The position numbers and the translations under genes are program-made. 64,000 nt of DNA. It comes from Brevipalpus yothersi. Lineage: Eukaryota; Arthropoda; Arachnida; Trombidiformes; Tenuipalpidae. Location: NCBI GenBank assembly GCA_003956705.1, contig QZCP01000009.1, positions 21,244 to 85,243 of the forward strand, in the 5' to 3' direction. Under the pieces are notes generated by a model, which worked only from the letters and a program-made list of their open reading frames with translations, did not search any database and was not told where the DNA came from. Shown here piece after piece: positions 51,976-64,000 of this stretch (positions are counted from its first letter, which is position 1; each line of letters opens with the position of its first letter).

Positions 51976-54900
51976 GAAACTGATGAGCGTGAAATAAAGT
52001 ATCTTCACATTTATACAAGATGAGGCCTCTCTCTCTCTCTCTGGTCAGTATTGCTAAGTACAATCTGGAACAAGTTTTCCCTATCCTGGATCCATTCTTA
52101 TCCAGTCATCCGCCTCTATTTTGATTTGATGAATTTGTTCCAATAAGCGAAATATGGACACTAATCGCAATAATGGTGAGCTTGTATGGGTATGAGTGTC
52201 TATGGGACTATTATTTAACCCAGCTCTGGTGAAAACTGAGCATCCAAAACGACCTACAAATCGACTTGCACTATCAATCGATAATTTGGAGTTGACTTTC
52301 ATCCATTATTTCTATCATGAGCTTTCTCACTTACGAAAAGATGTTAGAGCCCAGAAAGTCATCAAAAGGGCAAATACCAGAGAATATCTTGGGTAAAGAT
52401 CTTGTTCATCAGTTTTTGTTCAAAACTATGTGAAAAATTTTCATTCAGCTTATTTTCTTCCAGAAAATAGGGATTGTTCGTGTGTATTTGTTTCCATTCA
52501 TGAGTCAAATTCTATTCAATTGAGGTTTGTTCTTAAGGAATTGTGCCAAATTTGACCATTGAAGGCTCTTCTGCAAAATTCTCAAAAACTTTTCGAGAAA
52601 TCCGTTCATTCATCATACAAATTTGTTCATGGATTGCATCTATCCAACGAATAAAAACTAGAATGAAAGACCATGATAACTGTCAAGCTAAGAATCATAG
52701 TGAATAAAAACGTTCTTCGTTTGTTGAATTCGTTATTTGATGAGAAAAACTCTCTCTCAGTTTTTTTCACTGTTTTAAAGACCAGCTTAGCATTCCCAAG
52801 TATTTTTAAGGAGATTTAGACATGGTTAGATCAGGAACGAATAGTCTCGAGCAAATTGAGTTTGGATACATCTTCATGGAAGATGCCTTGAGTCTTGTGT
52901 CTATCAGTGCTAAAATTAGTCTGACAATTCAGGGGAATCGAACAAAAATGATCAAAATTACTTGTTTCAGGTTCATTGAAATGAATTATTCAGTCTAAGA
53001 AGATTGAAATGTCTACCATTATTCGGTTAGCTCAGTTACTCCCACGATAGACCTTGACCATATCTCATTGTTCTTCGCTAGACCCTCTAGAATTTGTAAG
53101 TAACCAGGATAGGAATGCTCCAGATATCTGCCAAGACAAACAGTATGTTGAAAGTGAAGACAGATTACACACAAGTAATGCCAATTTTTCTATTTGAATG
53201 CTCATTTCATGGTTGAAAGAATCCGAATTTCATGCTTATTATTTTTTTCCATCACGTTCCCAGCCATAATTCGCAAAGAATATCGATAATCTAAGAAATC
53301 ATTATCATTATATTGGCTTCTTATAGGTCATTCGCATCTTTTTTTTGCTCATGAAATACATTACACTTTGCTCCATGTTTCTTTCCAACTTATTCGTCAT
53401 TATGGGTGGATCCAGTAAGATCTAACTTGCACTCAAATTCACCAAAGTCAAGAGCATACAGTTGATATCATTATAGTCATCTTTGAGCTCCATTTCCTTT
53501 CATTAATTTACTGGCATTATTTTCCTCTCATCAGGTACCTATTTCTCTTCCTTTTCACTTCTCTTCACATCCAAAATTCTATTCACATGAAAAAAGATTT
53601 TCGAGTTTAATTTGGAAATTAGACCATCTTAGCTGCTGATGTATGCGTTTTCTAACGATTCTCTAATTCCTAGGGAAGAGTAGACGAATTGATTTCGATT
53701 CACATCAAAGTATTCCACCTAACTCTATTCCTCTCTCACTACTCTTTACTATTTCTCAATTTTCTCTCCAGGCATCACTTCATTTCCTTACGACAAAACA
53801 TCTTCTTCTTCATCATTCGTTTCGCTGACTTCATCAACATTCACTCACACAGCAATAAATTAAGACATACTACAAAAGAGTATGTCCTATTCAGGCTTCT
53901 ATTTCACTCATAGTTCATTCACTGTAACACTGTATTCACTTTTCCATCTTCTTTCCTTTTTGCATCTTTCCATCTTAATATTGTACTCTTTTCTTGGCTG
54001 GCATCTATTTTATGGTGGGCTTGTTCTCATGTAATCAATTTTTTTTGCTACCAAAACCACCCAATAAACTGCAAAACTTAAGGGATTTCTCAGTTTAGCT
54101 TTATGTATTACTTCAACCAAGAAATTCCTCTCTATTGTTCTCATTTTCATAAGCTATATTCCCTCTACTTATGGGCTATACTTTTTGCCCTCTCTTACTT
54201 TTCTTTTTCTTATAACTTACCTTCGAGTAAGATGATGTTGTGATCAAATTTTGGCTTCCAGGTTCTCGTGATACAATCGAATTCAGTTATCTTACTTGAA
54301 ACTAGCAGGAAAACTGTGGTACATAGTGTATAGTGTATGTATCAGAAGATATCATCTGATTCCTCACCCATTACTTGAAAATTTTCCTCCCTTTCCATTA
54401 TATGATTGAATAGAAAATTTGATGATCTAATTTCAAGATAAAATGAAACTATTTTTCCCTGAAAGAATAAAGCAAAGACTTTCATTTATGATGTGAAAAC
54501 GAAGAGCATGAACCAAAAAATGCAGTATGCATAAGATAAATAACCCTATGAAAGCTTCTGAAATCCTTTTTCAATCCTTCGTTTTCACACTTTCTTTATT
54601 CTGGGTTAACGGAAGGATCAGCTATAATCAGAAGAGTCAAGGTTCTCATACTTTTCTCTGCATGAACAAATAACTTCTTTCCTATGGAAAATATGAGCGA
54701 TTATTCTGGTTATGAATCTTTTTGTTCTTCATGAAGAGCTCTCGGTCCAATGGATTCCAGAAATGCTTGGAATCTGCCAAGAGAAAATGTAATGCAATGC
54801 CCAAGCACCATTTTCCGAGTTCTTGTTATCTCAAGGATTTCAGTCCATTGATTCAGCATGATCAGAATTGAAGAAGCCTGATGATTTAGAAATGTGAAAA

Positions 54901-55797
54901 TTATAGAATTGTACCTTCTTTCTCTGATGATCGATGAAAGAAATTCACTACTCTAACTAGTTTTTGATATTTGAATGATACACAGATTCTATTTAAATAA
55001 TTCTCATTCGTTTGATTCTTAAAAATTCTCTGAATGATATTCCACATATTGGAGGGATATAATCCTACTCTGATTTCTTTTGAATCGATATATTGTTTCC
55101 CTTTGTTCCATTATTGTTTGGAAGATATTCATTGCATCATGATACGCAATATTCTCCACAGTAATTCTCGGGGAGCTTTTTTCATTGCATCCAGGTTCAG
55201 CATGCGATTTATTCGCACCGATAAGTACCAGCATGATCCAGATTCGGAGAGAATTCAGACGATTCAAAGATTGAAAGGGTACACTGATTGTATTCCCAAA
55301 TACTGTGTTCTTCATGATCATTCTGCCTTCACTCAAAGGATCACTCTCAACTGTATAGCAGCTAACCAACCTGAAGAATTGTGATTGATGACAAGAAAGA
55401 AATCATAATAACCAAAGTTGAGTGTTTGTTAGCTATCTATCCCTTCTGCTTAGCGGAACTTCATCACTTGAGGCTCCCCCAAAGATTATCTCAAGGAAGC
55501 AAATAAGATAATCGCAATTGAGTCTATAAATTCTAACAAAAGTATTTGTTGGTCTACAAATACTCATGCTGTTCTATTTAAATGAGCAATGTGTTCGCCT
55601 CATGGTCCAAGTACTCTCGGAGATCTCTCTCGAATGATGAGAATCATCGTCTCTCGAATGAGCTTACTTGACTAAATGGCTCTGAAAAGTGGTACATGTC
55701 CAGTCAAGAGAAGGGGTCAAAAAAGTGCAAAGATAAATGAGAATGGAGTAGAATGAAAAAAATGAGGAGAGAGAGAATGCTAGAATTGAGATGAAGT

Positions 55798-55866
<69 letters not shown>

Positions 55867-58269
55867 AACGAAGAAATGTCATAACAAAGTTAATAGCTGT
55901 TGTTCAAACGATCTAACTCATTCGAAAGTGAATGGTTTTCTCACCAAGAAGAAGGGCTTCCATAGTATTACACTGGACCAGAGTCCGATGTGTGTCAACA
56001 GCTTTTCTCTTCTAGGTAATTTCTTTTGCTTCAAAATGAGCTCGTCCAAACAAAGTGAATCGCGTCTTGCGTTCAATCCATTGGACAGTTATGGTTTATG
56101 CTTCTAAGGAGTTGACGCTTGAAAAGTTTTCATCTCTCTTTCTTTTTTCATTCCTCTTCTGGAGAATGTTCATGATTCTAGAGTTTTGTCTCTCTCTCTC
56201 TCTCTCATCTCGTTTTCCGGTCTCATTGATCTTTACCGCAATTTTTCTACCAAAAATATCAAGTTGAGAGTATGAAATTTTTCCTGATACCTTTTCCATG
56301 ATGGGAATAGTATGAGACTTAGAGTATAATCCGTAAGAAATCATTGTCAGCTCATATGTTTTGACTCACCAATCTACTGTATTCTATATTTTCAGTTAGG
56401 GTTGATCTTTTTGTAAGCTCAGACTAGGTTTGCGAGCTTCTTATTTCAGCATTTAAAGTGTGCAGACCCTGTAAAAGAAAGTAGGAATTCGATTTCTAAT
56501 GATCAAATAGCCATCATATTGCTTAAAAATTATCCAACTGATCATTATTTTGCAAATTCGCTATGAACTATGAAATATGCTATCTAAAGATTAAACCTAA
56601 GAATATCAACAAGCAATTGTCTCTCAAGGAATCACAAATTTTTCAGGTGATACAGCTATTTCACGAATCACATTCTATTCTATTCCTAGAACAGATTTCG
56701 TAATGCTATTTCATCAACTTCGCTATGGGTCAAGTAATACTGTCAGTGTTAGGAAGACTTAATTATTGTTCTGATCTCGATAAAGCTTTCCAGCATCACA
56801 TATAAACCTCTGAAGATCCTACGGTGTAATTACAGTATTCTCCAGGTCAGAAGTGTCTTTCGAGCTGACACCATGAGCAATTTTGTACAACATATAATTA
56901 TTGGCAAAAGAAACCCATCAGATAGAATAAGATTATGGTCCTTTAAATTTATCAGGTATCATTTCGTGGTCTTGCTTGGATACTCACTATCATTTGTCTG
57001 TCAAACTAACATTCACACCTCAAACATCTCTGATTGGAATTCTTTCTACTCCTTCTATGTTAATCTCATTCTGATTCAAATCTCGAACATTACTCAAATC
57101 ATCATGGACATGATTTAGTTAAAATCATCGTTTTGTTTGAATCGATCGTCACTTGCTCATGGAACTGATCTGAATGGATAGCAAACAGTATTGTTCTATT
57201 TTAAAAGTGTCTTCTCAAGCTGATGGGTTACTCTCATCTATATGATAGCTAAAATATATTCCCTGAATTTCTTGGAAGAACATTCCTCTGAAATGAATGA
57301 GATAAAATAATTGTTCTATTTGAGGTTTCGATTGTGAAACATCAGAGTTATTCTTTGGCTAAAAATTCATGAACCACTTCTTGCTTCACCTCAATTTCTC
57401 AAATAGAATGCTAAATGAAGTCATATTAGAAAACAAATTACTTGAATCAATCTAATTTAGAAAAGGATAAATGTTGAAATGGCATCTAATACTCATTGTC
57501 TACTGAGTAAAGGATATGATATGACCTTGAAGTCTTGTTTAATTGAGCCTATTTTATGGTGACTTATTTTGATACGATAACTCATTTTCTTTATTCCATG
57601 TGTTATTATGAGACTCATTTATGCCCATAACTCATTTTGCTTATATTCTGTGCTCAAATTTTATCCAATATAGCATAAAGTGAATTTCATTATCTGTTTT
57701 TTCATCAACATATTTCCCAATGTTTCACTTGATTGAAGGAAAACTTTCATCATACTAAAGTATCAAGAGGATCTGTGGAAGGAACTTTCGGATAGATTCA
57801 GACCAGTTCTGTTGAGAAGTATGAATTCTTAATATTGTGAGGAAAAATTTGTGCGTGTGTTTGAGGAAGTAGAAATTTTTTCCCGGTGAGGAATCATGAC
57901 GAATCTAATTTCAAGGAGTTTCATGTCTGTGAGGTTTCACCTGATTCCTTGAAATTATGATGAGTTAGTAAGTGAAATTATCAAAATACCTTCCAACTCA
58001 GGGCATACATTTTTTCACCCGGCTATCTGATTGTTTATGCCACTACCAACCAAATTGAAGTCACTCTTTCTCTTATTTCCTCTACCTTCCTGGTTCAGTC
58101 TTAATTATCACTCTCCAATACCCATCCAATGAGTAGTCGAAATGTTCGATCGCCTTTTCTTGGAATACATGAATAAAAGCATTGAGCTGCAAAAAGGAGC
58201 CAAAGTTTGCTCTGTTCACAAGTTAATGCCTAATAAAATGTCTCACTGATTTGCTTTTCGAACGAGGGA

Positions 58270-58344
<75 letters not shown>

Positions 58345-60171
58345 CCATTGATAAGAAAAAGAGAAGCAAAAAGAGTTTGGGAAGAAAATAGGCTAGAAAG
58401 AGAGGGAGATGATCATTTCACTTGGAGCACCATCATCATGGTAATGGTGATGATAATTGGTGTAGGAAAAATCAACGAAACAGTTGGATGTCCAAAGACA
58501 AGGGTAGAGTCGGAGAGAGAGAATGTTGATTCAGTTTTATATCCCTACTTCGTCACTTTTCTGTGAGATGAGAGGATGCGGAGCATCTTCATCCAATTAT
58601 CTTGACTGTTGATGAATGCCATAGCATTTCACTCACTGATGCTTCACTTTTATTCAATCCTATCTACACTCTCATCTTTGCATTCACTCATTCATTCACG
58701 TTCAATCTCTCTCTCTCTTTCTTTTTCTCTCTCTCGTCCCTCTCTCTAATGTCCACTCATGTCATAAGATTTTGGACCTTGACGAACTTTCATCATGTTG
58801 AGTTCTCTCGAATTGATCCCAACTCAAGAATAAAACGTTCGACGCTCTCTCTCTCTATAATCTGATAATCCAACATAATTCCATTTGGGTTTCCGTTTTT
58901 GTTTAATCATGCTCACAATTGATTCAATAAGTCGAAATGACCAAGCAGACTATTTGTTTTGGAAGTTCATTCCTGTATTGGTTTATGAACTTGAAGTAAT
59001 TTAAAATTCCCCATCCAAACGGAAGGCATTTTCTATGCCAAAATTTGTAACAAGTTACTTCAAAACATGTAATAAATCGGACCCAGAACACTACACTGTT
59101 TTGTACCCAAGAATTCCACTCGTAAATAGCTCAATCTGGATCTCTTGTGAGGCAATCTATTATTATTCCCTTATGTTAAATTTTGAGCAATCCGAGGTGA
59201 GCTACAACGCATTCTTAGTAAATATGGGAAAATAATCAATGTGCCTCAGATCTTTTCTGCTCTATATTCAGAGCTATTTTGCTGTTTATAGTATTTAAGC
59301 AAACTTTCCCTGATGGGTCTAACTCAAGTATTAATGTTTTGACATTAATGTATTCCTTCTGTGAGTGTCAAATAAAAGTCAGATAATAGGGTCATAGGTC
59401 AAATTGAACATTATATTTTGATAGCCATCATTGATAGAATACTACTTTGTCAATATCACCTTTATAGAATGGAATACAAAATATTTTTATCATGATGAAA
59501 CTTATCAAAGGTGATGAGAAAGATAACCATATTTAGGTATTCTGGATTCTCTCATTAAATTGCCGATTTGAGATTGTTTCCAAAACCTGCTCACATTGTT
59601 TTTCTCTCTCTTTTCATCTCACAGGGTGCCTTTACTAACCATTGATGCCGTGAAACCTCAAGATTCAGATGAATATCGTTGTAGAGTGGACTTTCGAAAA
59701 GGTCGCACACAGTACAAAACTGTTCATCTTGAAGTGATATGTAAGTATAAATTCTTATACGAAGAACATTTGCAGCAATTGAAATGGATTACAAATATTC
59801 ACCAAAATGCGTCAGTCTAGAATCTTTTGATTCATTCTTCCCACATGCCCATTGATTTCCAAAATAAATGTGCCTCTATTATGAAGTGTTAATGGATGAT
59901 TCACAAAAGCTATTTACAGTGAACAGTCATTCTTTCTAAGTGAACAATCTTCATGCAGAAATGATTAAAAGTCATTAGCAATCGATTGGTTTTGTCTGTG
60001 AAAGGGGTGAAAACATTATCACTCTTTTTTGAGTTTCATGAATAATTGATCAGCTTCCAACTTTTTTCCCTCAAACAGTCTATCGAATTGAGGTATAGAA
60101 GATATTTTATGATCTTTTCCGGATCATATTCAATTGAAATTTAGCATTCTTTGGGTCCTTCCACTAGCAAT

Positions 60172-60253
<82 letters not shown>

Positions 60254-61044
60254 CACCAAGAATAGAAAAAGAGCACCTGTATATCTTTATTGTATTCCTT
60301 TTTATCTTATTTGAAGATTCACTAAATATTGACCAAATCAGTGAATTGAATTTCTTGAGATCACTTTCTTCAAAATCATTCTTCATCATCATATTTCACA
60401 GTCACAGTCTTCATCCTCAAATTTCAGTCTCAAATTTCACTTGATTTATTGCTTTTTTCTCTCTCTCTCAAACTACAAGATTTTCAGTTTTTAGTCAACT
60501 GAGTTAGCAATAGTTGAAGATATACTGGGACAGAAACTATATATTTCTCGTAAAAGAGTGTATAAAAATTTCAGTCAGTATATATCAGTGATAGAAAAAT
60601 CCTGACAAAGTTCTTCTCTCTCTCTCTCTGTCGAAATTCAATTCAATGGCCAGAGTATTTCGATTTCTGCATCAATTCTCCGGAATCGATCACGGAAATC
60701 AGCGTTCAGTGGAAAAAAAATTCTATCATCTAGACCATTGAGAGAGAGATAGAGAGAGAGAGAGAACGTATTGGACACTCGAAACATTGGACAAGAGGAA
60801 AAAGTGGATCGCCAATAAATTTGAGTCATGTGAGATTTAAGAGTTGAAATAGAATCGAATTGGTGAGAGTGAATAGAACAGATTGATTTTGATCTCTTCT
60901 TCCCAAGTGTTTTGCAAAGAAAAGGTTCTCACTTTCCACTCTTCAATCCATCAAGAATCATGATCATGAAGCATTCCATTCTCATTTTGAGTTTCAACTT
61001 GAATGAGCAATTGGATTATCCACTCAACCAATTTCTCTTTTGTT

Positions 61045-61102
<58 letters not shown>

Positions 61103-63456
61103 TCTCTTTCATCCTTCAATTTCAACATTTCCATTCACAAACCACATTAGCATCACCTAAAGATGTGATCATTTTGGATGAATATGGTCAAAGATTACGC
61201 GATCTAGTTGGACCATATAACGAAGGAGCTCATCTCACTTTAATTTGTGAAGCTGAAGACGGTAAGTATTGATCCATGGAATATTTTTATCGCTTTTTTG
61301 ATCATCTTCTTCTTCTTCGTTCTCACTTTATGTCTGTCTCTCTTGACATGGAATTTCCGCGGATTCTTGTCAAACATATAATGAACAAGAATGTGTCTGT
61401 AGAAAAATAACGAAATAAATACAAAGGGGAATGTGATGAGTCTTGAATGTAGATCTATCTTTTTGCCCAGAAGAACTCGTAGCACATATTCTCTCAGCTT
61501 CTGATCAGTGTCATCGTCCGTATCTCTTGATATTCTCCTCTCTCTCTATATAGTGCCGTAGAATGTGTTTGTGTGAGTTATCCTATCGAACTTGTCTTTC
61601 AAATGGATAGAAAATAACATTCATCCAGCTATAGTAGTGTAGCAGTCTTTCTCTCTCTTGTGGAGCATGGATATCATCGGTATTTTAATCTGTCTATGTT
61701 ACAAACACAAGTAGACACAAAAGAATTCCTTTGTTGACTGTTTTCGTACTTTCAGTGATATAAGCCATCAAATGTTGCCCTAAAAATATTCACACATTAT
61801 GAGACTGATCCTAAAAAGAGAGAGAGAAAATACAAAAATCCAAAGCATGAAGTGTCCTACATGGGCAAACATTGAACGAGACATGATGCTAGTGTTATAT
61901 GATTATTATTCTGATGTTTTGTATATTATTGAAGGAGCTAAAAAAATTTTCTCCTCGCTCAAACTGTCAACATTAAATGGTCAATTGTGTAGCTCAACTT
62001 TCCATCTAGAGTTGGTGAAGTGTACAAGTTAGCCATGTACATGTTGTTATTCAATGGAACCAAAAATGTAGGACAAATATGTGGATAGAGAAAAACTGAG
62101 AAAATTTTCTCCACATTTTTCTGGAAGTAAAGCGAAGATTGATATCTTCAGAATATTGAACAGGAAAATATGTTGTAGCTAGTATGATGGTGAGAATTGA
62201 ATGTTGGTCTGGTAGAATTTTCAATATTCGGATTCTCATGTTTACATGTTTGTGTCTTGTCTTTTCTCTACTTTTCTTTTTCTTTTCACACACATACATG
62301 CTTACACATGCACATCACTTAGGCTCCCATCTACAGTCATTTTGATCAATATGATTGATGAGAGTTGCTTAAAAATTATAAAGCTAATTATGGAGCATAT
62401 ATCACTCAAAAGTATCGAGTTTCTGTTCGCTGTTATCATGAAAATTTTTCCAGTCAACAATATTGTCATCAAGTGATGTATGAACTCATGTTTGAAGAGC
62501 TTCCAGTGAGAATACAGGCTTCGAAGGGAATATTTTTGAGCTGATTTATATCAATGATATGAAAATTTTTGCCTAACAGCTACTCATTTCTCCGCTTAAC
62601 TGGGATCATGATCATTCCGTTGATCTCTTATGTTTTCTCATTTTTGACATTTCATCAACATTACCAAGCCATAAATACTCATACGCTTCATGATTATATT
62701 TGAGAGAAATATGTATTAATCCTTGAAGCCAGACCCTTTGTTAATATACTCTGAGAACTCAATTCTTTTATTTTGAACACTTTATTTCTCAATTTTCTTC
62801 TGAATTATTTGATTGAGTTGATTCGAATTTTCTGATGGGTTGACTGTATATTCTGAAGATTATGATTTTGATGCCATTGATTAGAGAGAACTTTCACCTT
62901 CAGTTAGATTCATGAACTCTTGTATCTGAATTTTGATTTGTATTTTTGTACATTCTTTCCAAGTTTTTCTCTTTATGAAGAGAAAATTCATTTGATATCA
63001 GTTCCATTTACAATAAGCCTCACTTTTGTGGGTCATTCTCGAAGAGAGGGACTGTATGCTTCCCATTATTGCCAATAATTCAAACATAACAGTTGTATGG
63101 GCTTATTTTGTCTGTGTCTTACGCATGTCCATGTAAAAGATTACTATTCTCTTTCTAACTATATGAACATCTACGATTCTATCTCAAGAAAATATCCCAT
63201 GAGATTTATATTCTCATTTCAAGCTTATATTTATTTTATCTTCATTTGCCAGGCAAACCTCAGCCTCGACTTTTATGGTACAAAGATGACACTCTACTGG
63301 ATGACACGTGGACAGTCACTCCACAAGGAATCATTCGAAACGAATTATTCATCAATAAACTTAAGCGAGAAGATCTGATGACCAAATTAATGTGCCTAGC
63401 GTCTAATTCTAATTTAACGAAATCAGTATCGTCCAGTGTCACTCTTGATATGAATC
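37085..63456 (+). CDS. side: Sidestep-like immunoglobulin receptor, 5' part (partial)
   Basis: Exons 37085..37539, 59625..59740, 61151..61261 and 63253..63456 (phases 2, 1, 1, 1) encode the first 295 residues; the gene continues past the window. Sidestep proteins are cell-surface immunoglobulin receptors that in insects bind Beaten-path partners and guide motor axons. Residues 1-21 are a signal peptide, followed by Ser- and Asn-rich sequence to about 75. The first immunoglobulin domain has GEDGQAVLPC (Cys95), LILWFKGDDETALYSLDARE and DSDEYRC (Cys170), then the RVDFRKGRTQYKTVHLEV strand. The second has the linker VGPYNEGAHLTLICEA, RLLWYKDDTLL, IIRNELFINKLKREDL, a second-domain Cys in KLMCLASN, and SVTLDMN. 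The LWF/YSLDARE and RNE..REDL patterns are typical of the Sidestep family. Phase agreement over a 22-kb intron supports the model. Which family member it is cannot be told from this part. Confidence 0.85.
38624..38654 (+). repeat. (CT)n microsatellite
   Basis: About 15 CT units inside the first Sidestep-like intron. Confidence 0.95.
39742..39784 (+). repeat. (GA)n microsatellite
   Basis: About 21 GA units preceded by AAGAG repeats from 39721, inside the first Sidestep-like intron. Confidence 0.95.
40377..40440 (+). repeat. (CT)n microsatellite
   Basis: Thirty-two uninterrupted CT units, complementary to the GA array about 600 bases upstream. Confidence 0.95.
41020..41058 (+). repeat. (CT)n microsatellite
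   Basis: About 19 CT units in a wider CT-rich stretch. Confidence 0.95.
44313..44370 (+). repeat. imperfect (CT)n microsatellite
   Basis: CT run decaying into TTTCTC units at its 3' side. Confidence 0.9.
47795..47853 (+). repeat. (GA)n microsatellite
   Basis: About 29 GA units preceded by AAAG repeats. An oppositely oriented CT array lies 334 bases downstream. Confidence 0.95.
48187..48236 (+). repeat. (TC)n microsatellite
   Basis: Twenty-five TC units, complementary to the GA array at 47795-47853. Confidence 0.95.
50110..50139 (+). repeat. (TC)n microsatellite
   Basis: About 15 TC units. Confidence 0.95.
51083..51132 (+). repeat. (GA)n microsatellite
   Basis: Twenty-five GA units, forming an inverted pair with the CT array at 51397-51462. 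Confidence 0.95.
51397..51462 (+). repeat. (CT)n microsatellite
   Basis: About 33 uninterrupted CT units, 264 bases downstream of the GA array ending at 51132. Confidence 0.95.
51738..51759 (+). repeat. short (GA)n microsatellite
   Basis: About 11 GA units between two long CT arrays. Confidence 0.9.
51904..51972 (+). repeat. (TC)n microsatellite
   Basis: About 34 TC units. A shorter CT run follows at about 52027-52042. Confidence 0.95.
55799..55863 (+). repeat. (GA)n microsatellite
   Basis: About 32 GA units. Glu/Arg open frames across it are repeat artefacts. Confidence 0.95.
58273..58343 (+). repeat. (GA)n microsatellite
   Basis: About 35 GA units, the last large array of the first Sidestep-like intron. 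Confidence 0.95.
60175..60249 (+). repeat. (GA)n microsatellite
   Basis: About 37 GA units, the longest uninterrupted array in the window apart from the one containing the gap. Confidence 0.95.
61049..61108 (+). repeat. (TC)n microsatellite next to a 3' splice site
   Basis: TC run decaying into TTTCTC units, ending about 40 bases before the acceptor at 61149-61150 of the third Sidestep-like exon. Confidence 0.95.
61262..63252 (+). other. third intron of the Sidestep-like gene
   Basis: 1991 bases from GTAAGT to GCCAG, phase 1, inside the second immunoglobulin domain. The sequence is AT-rich with small CT tracts. No nested gene is seen. Confidence 0.8.
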
Positions 63457-64000
63457 GTAAGTATACAAATTGTATTCTTTTATTCTCCTGAGATTCTTTT
63501 CCTCTCCAAACTTTGACAATTTCATCAGTGACAATCACATGATGATCTCTCTCTCTCTCTCTTACCTTTGACTCAGAATTCCATCGAATTCACGACCATG
63601 TCCTATCATTCATGTTTCAATGAAATCATTGAATTATTCGCGTTCAGGGTGTAACAGAGAAAATGATCATGGCAGCCCAGAAAGTAAATCCATGATTCTG
63701 GCTTACTGGCTATCATGTGGCTGAAAGACTTAGAGGAAAATTTTCTGACTTACGTATTATTTGTATTCAATAAGTATGTTTGAAGTATGAATATATTCAA
63801 GAGAGTACCGTTATCAGATGAGAGGTTTGTTTCGAAGTGTTCGGGTGGATTGTAAACTGTACTTGTGAATTTAAAAAAGTTTGCATTCCAAGAAAAGAAG
63901 AAGAAAAAGAGGAAAGAAAGAAGAGGTGGAATGTAAGTGGCTAGCAAGAGTGGTCCTACAAAATGGGTTTTAAGTAAGAAGAAATGGAAATAAAATGGTT
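63457..64000 (+). other. start of the fourth intron of the Sidestep-like gene
   Basis: Begins with the donor GTAAGT after the codon fragment C (phase 1) and runs off the window. No further exon is visible in these 544 bases. Confidence 0.7.

Larger units (their letters stand above)
37540..59624 (+). other. 22-kb first intron of the Sidestep-like gene
   Basis: Long GT-AG intron (GTAAGC donor, CTCACAG acceptor) splitting the first immunoglobulin domain. It contains at least fourteen (CT)n or (GA)n arrays in both orientations, listed separately, in otherwise unremarkable AT-rich sequence. I looked for nested genes on both strands and recognised none. The longest non-repeat open frames (49210-49614 minus, 55019-55384 on both strands) have no recognisable domain. 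Enhancers could lie here but cannot be identified by eye. Confidence 0.7.
59741..61150 (+). other. second intron of the Sidestep-like gene
   Basis: 1410 bases between exons 2 and 3, from GTAAGT to CATTAG. It contains a GA array and, near its end, a CT array that forms part of the polypyrimidine tract. No gene is recognisable inside. Confidence 0.8.

Noticed and set aside
1..64000. tRNA, rRNA, CRISPR, transposase or prophage features
   Set aside because: Scanned by eye on both strands for T-loop motifs, direct-repeat/spacer structure and transposase-like frames; none was found. A covariance or repeat-library search could still find small or decayed ones.

Overview
This is a stretch of an arthropod nuclear genome. 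The evidence is GT-AG introns, AATAAA signals, low-complexity Ser/Asn/His/Gln tracts in proteins, and a Sidestep-type immunoglobulin receptor, a family I associate with arthropods. The DNA is AT-rich with dense (CT)n/(GA)n microsatellites, and housekeeping introns are only 64-206 bp. I would guess a mite or another chelicerate with a compact genome, but nothing seen fixes the species. There is no sign of bacterial, viral or intact transposon sequence.

Layout, left to right. Positions 1-5346 (+) hold the last two coding exons of a gene whose body lies upstream; its product has a low-complexity cytoplasmic-looking tail ending in a PDZ-ligand-like sequence. The exons are separated by a 4.8-kb intron that is purine-rich at its start and pyrimidine-rich at its end, and that contains a 536-base assembly gap. 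Then come two housekeeping genes on the + strand: UTP6 (8898-10861, pre-rRNA processing) and the bifunctional mRNA capping enzyme RNGTT (11423-13946). From 13.9 to 26 kb the DNA is mostly gene-poor. It holds one plausible small secreted orphan protein (19988-20431) and a few weak exon candidates.

An SLC18B1-like major facilitator transporter (26093-31366, +) follows. Next is an intronless IBA57-like gene (32309-33445, +; mitochondrial Fe-S cluster assembly family), which meets BRD8 tail to tail (33490-36374, -; bromodomain subunit of the TIP60/NuA4 acetyltransferase). BRD8 is divergent from a Sidestep-like receptor gene (37085 to beyond the window end, +), which fills the rest of the window because its first intron is about 22 kb long and packed with microsatellites.

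The genes do not form an operon or one pathway. The window contrasts compact housekeeping genes with sprawling cell-surface receptor genes. The observations most worth checking are: an IBA57-like protein lacking the family's hallmark cysteine and an obvious import presequence; a 9-base element found twice upstream of both UTP6 and IBA57; interlocking poly(A) signals of IBA57 and BRD8; a 592-base AG-free zone before the last exon of the first gene; and inverted GA/CT arrays in the Sidestep-like intron. I did not find a convincing new multi-gene system.
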